From Acidisarcina sp. (GTDB taxonomy: Bacteria > Acidobacteriota > Blastocatellia > Pyrinomonadales > Pyrinomonadaceae), in the NCBI GenBank assembly GCA_021155145.1, contig JAJNPX010000325.1, forward strand, positions 1 to 5,719: a stretch of DNA of 5,719 bases, read 5' to 3'. This document shows positions 5,303 to 5,719 of this stretch, piece by piece. Made by a program: the position numbers and the translations under genes. The number at the start of each line of letters is the position of its first letter. Position 1 is the stretch's first letter. The notes beneath the pieces were generated by a model. The model saw only the letters and a program-made list of their open reading frames with translations, was not told the DNA's origin and ran no database searches.

Positions 5303-5719
5303 TCAGGCTTTTAAGGCGACCTCTTTCGCCGCCGCAAAACCGCCATTCTTCGCAGCTTTCTTCATCTGGCCCTCTAGTTTCTTGATCTTAACGAGGTGGC
5401 CCGCGTTGAACGGAAGCGACGGATAATAGCAATTTGATTCGTGCGTGCAGTAGCATCCGTTACCAGCTTCCTTGCGGCGGGTTTTCATCGCGTCGGTTTT
5501 CCACGCGGCCTGAAAGTTCCAATCGTAATCGCGAAGGCTTAATACATCCGGCTTATTTTCACACGACGACAACACGCCGTTATCGTAAATGACCGCTCCC
5601 GCACTGCCTGCATAACATTTAAGCTGGGCCTTATTCTCTTCCTTGGTCTTGGCTATAAGGTCATGCATATAGATGTCGACCGCCGCCTTAAAGAAACCTG
5701 ATCTGCCGCCGTAGTTATT
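5303..5719 (-). CDS. Radical SAM protein, C-terminal SPASM/Twitch-like part (5' end outside window)
   Basis: The frame is open to the window edge: codons before the internal ATG at 5668 read NNYGGRSGFFKAAVDIY with no stop, so this is the last 138 residues of a longer protein. Numbering from the edge, Cys35 is followed by 12 residues, Gly48, four residues and Cys53, matching the CX9-15GX4C signature of SPASM domains, which hold auxiliary iron-sulphur clusters. After a gap containing the typical Trp73 (FQAAWKTDAMKTRRKE) come Cys89, Cys91 and Cys97 (CYCTHESNC). A full SPASM domain would have CX2CX5CX3C and one more Cys; here the spacing is CX1CX5C with nothing after, so probably one auxiliary cluster or a variant site. 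The catalytic CX3CX2C motif would lie beyond the edge. Members modify peptides, lipids or sugars by radical chemistry; the substrate is unknown. The lipid glycosyltransferase lies directly downstream on the same strand. Confidence 0.82.
   Translation of the reverse strand, partial: NNYGGRSGFFKAAVDIYMHDLIAKTKEENKAQLKCYAGSAGAVIYDNGVLSSCENKPDVLSLRDYDWNFQAAWKTDAMKTRRKEAGNGCYCTHESNCYYPSLPFNAGHLVKIKKLEGQMKKAAKNGGFAAAKEVALKA

Overview
The window carries six genes in three short blocks: two complete minus-strand genes, two complete plus-strand genes, then one complete and one edge-truncated minus-strand gene. Coding is dense and GC content looks moderate by eye. TTG starts are in use, and there are no RNA genes, insertion sequences or CRISPR arrays. 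The organism is a Gram-negative-like bacterium. The prepilin resembles families that I recall as expanded in Acidobacteriota, and the other genes do not contradict this, so a soil-type Acidobacteriota (Blastocatellia-like) is my best guess. That is an inference from protein character only; nothing in the window fixes the taxonomy.

Block A (about 35-1391, minus strand) has a classical NAD(P)-dependent short-chain dehydrogenase/reductase (SDR), followed 37 bp later by a 189-residue protein of unknown function. They look co-transcribed from a weak putative promoter near 1414-1442. The region between this block and the next (1392-1700, about 300 bp) is a divergent promoter region with no convincing gene. 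It holds a striking imperfect hairpin of about 17 base pairs at 1488-1530, with an AGATATC-containing core in each arm.

Block B (1701-4068, plus strand) has a type IV prepilin-like protein. It is followed 22 bp later by a 642-residue protein that I cannot assign to a family. That protein is a long, mostly helical, apparently cytoplasmic region, then one membrane segment near the C-terminus and a small distal domain of about 100 residues. No pilus assembly gene is present, so the pilin is locally orphaned beside an uncharacterised membrane protein.

Block C (4065 to the right edge, minus strand) has the C-terminal part of a radical SAM protein with a SPASM/Twitch-like cysteine domain. Upstream-to-downstream it is followed by a glycosyltransferase of the MGDG synthase / diacylglycerol glucosyltransferase type (GT28), which probably glycosylates a lipid at the inner membrane face. 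Blocks B and C converge so tightly that their stop codons overlap within 4 bp (4065-4068).

The most unusual items are the intergenic hairpin, the prepilin plus large membrane-protein pair, and the radical SAM plus lipid-glycosyltransferase pair. None can be called a new system from sequence alone.
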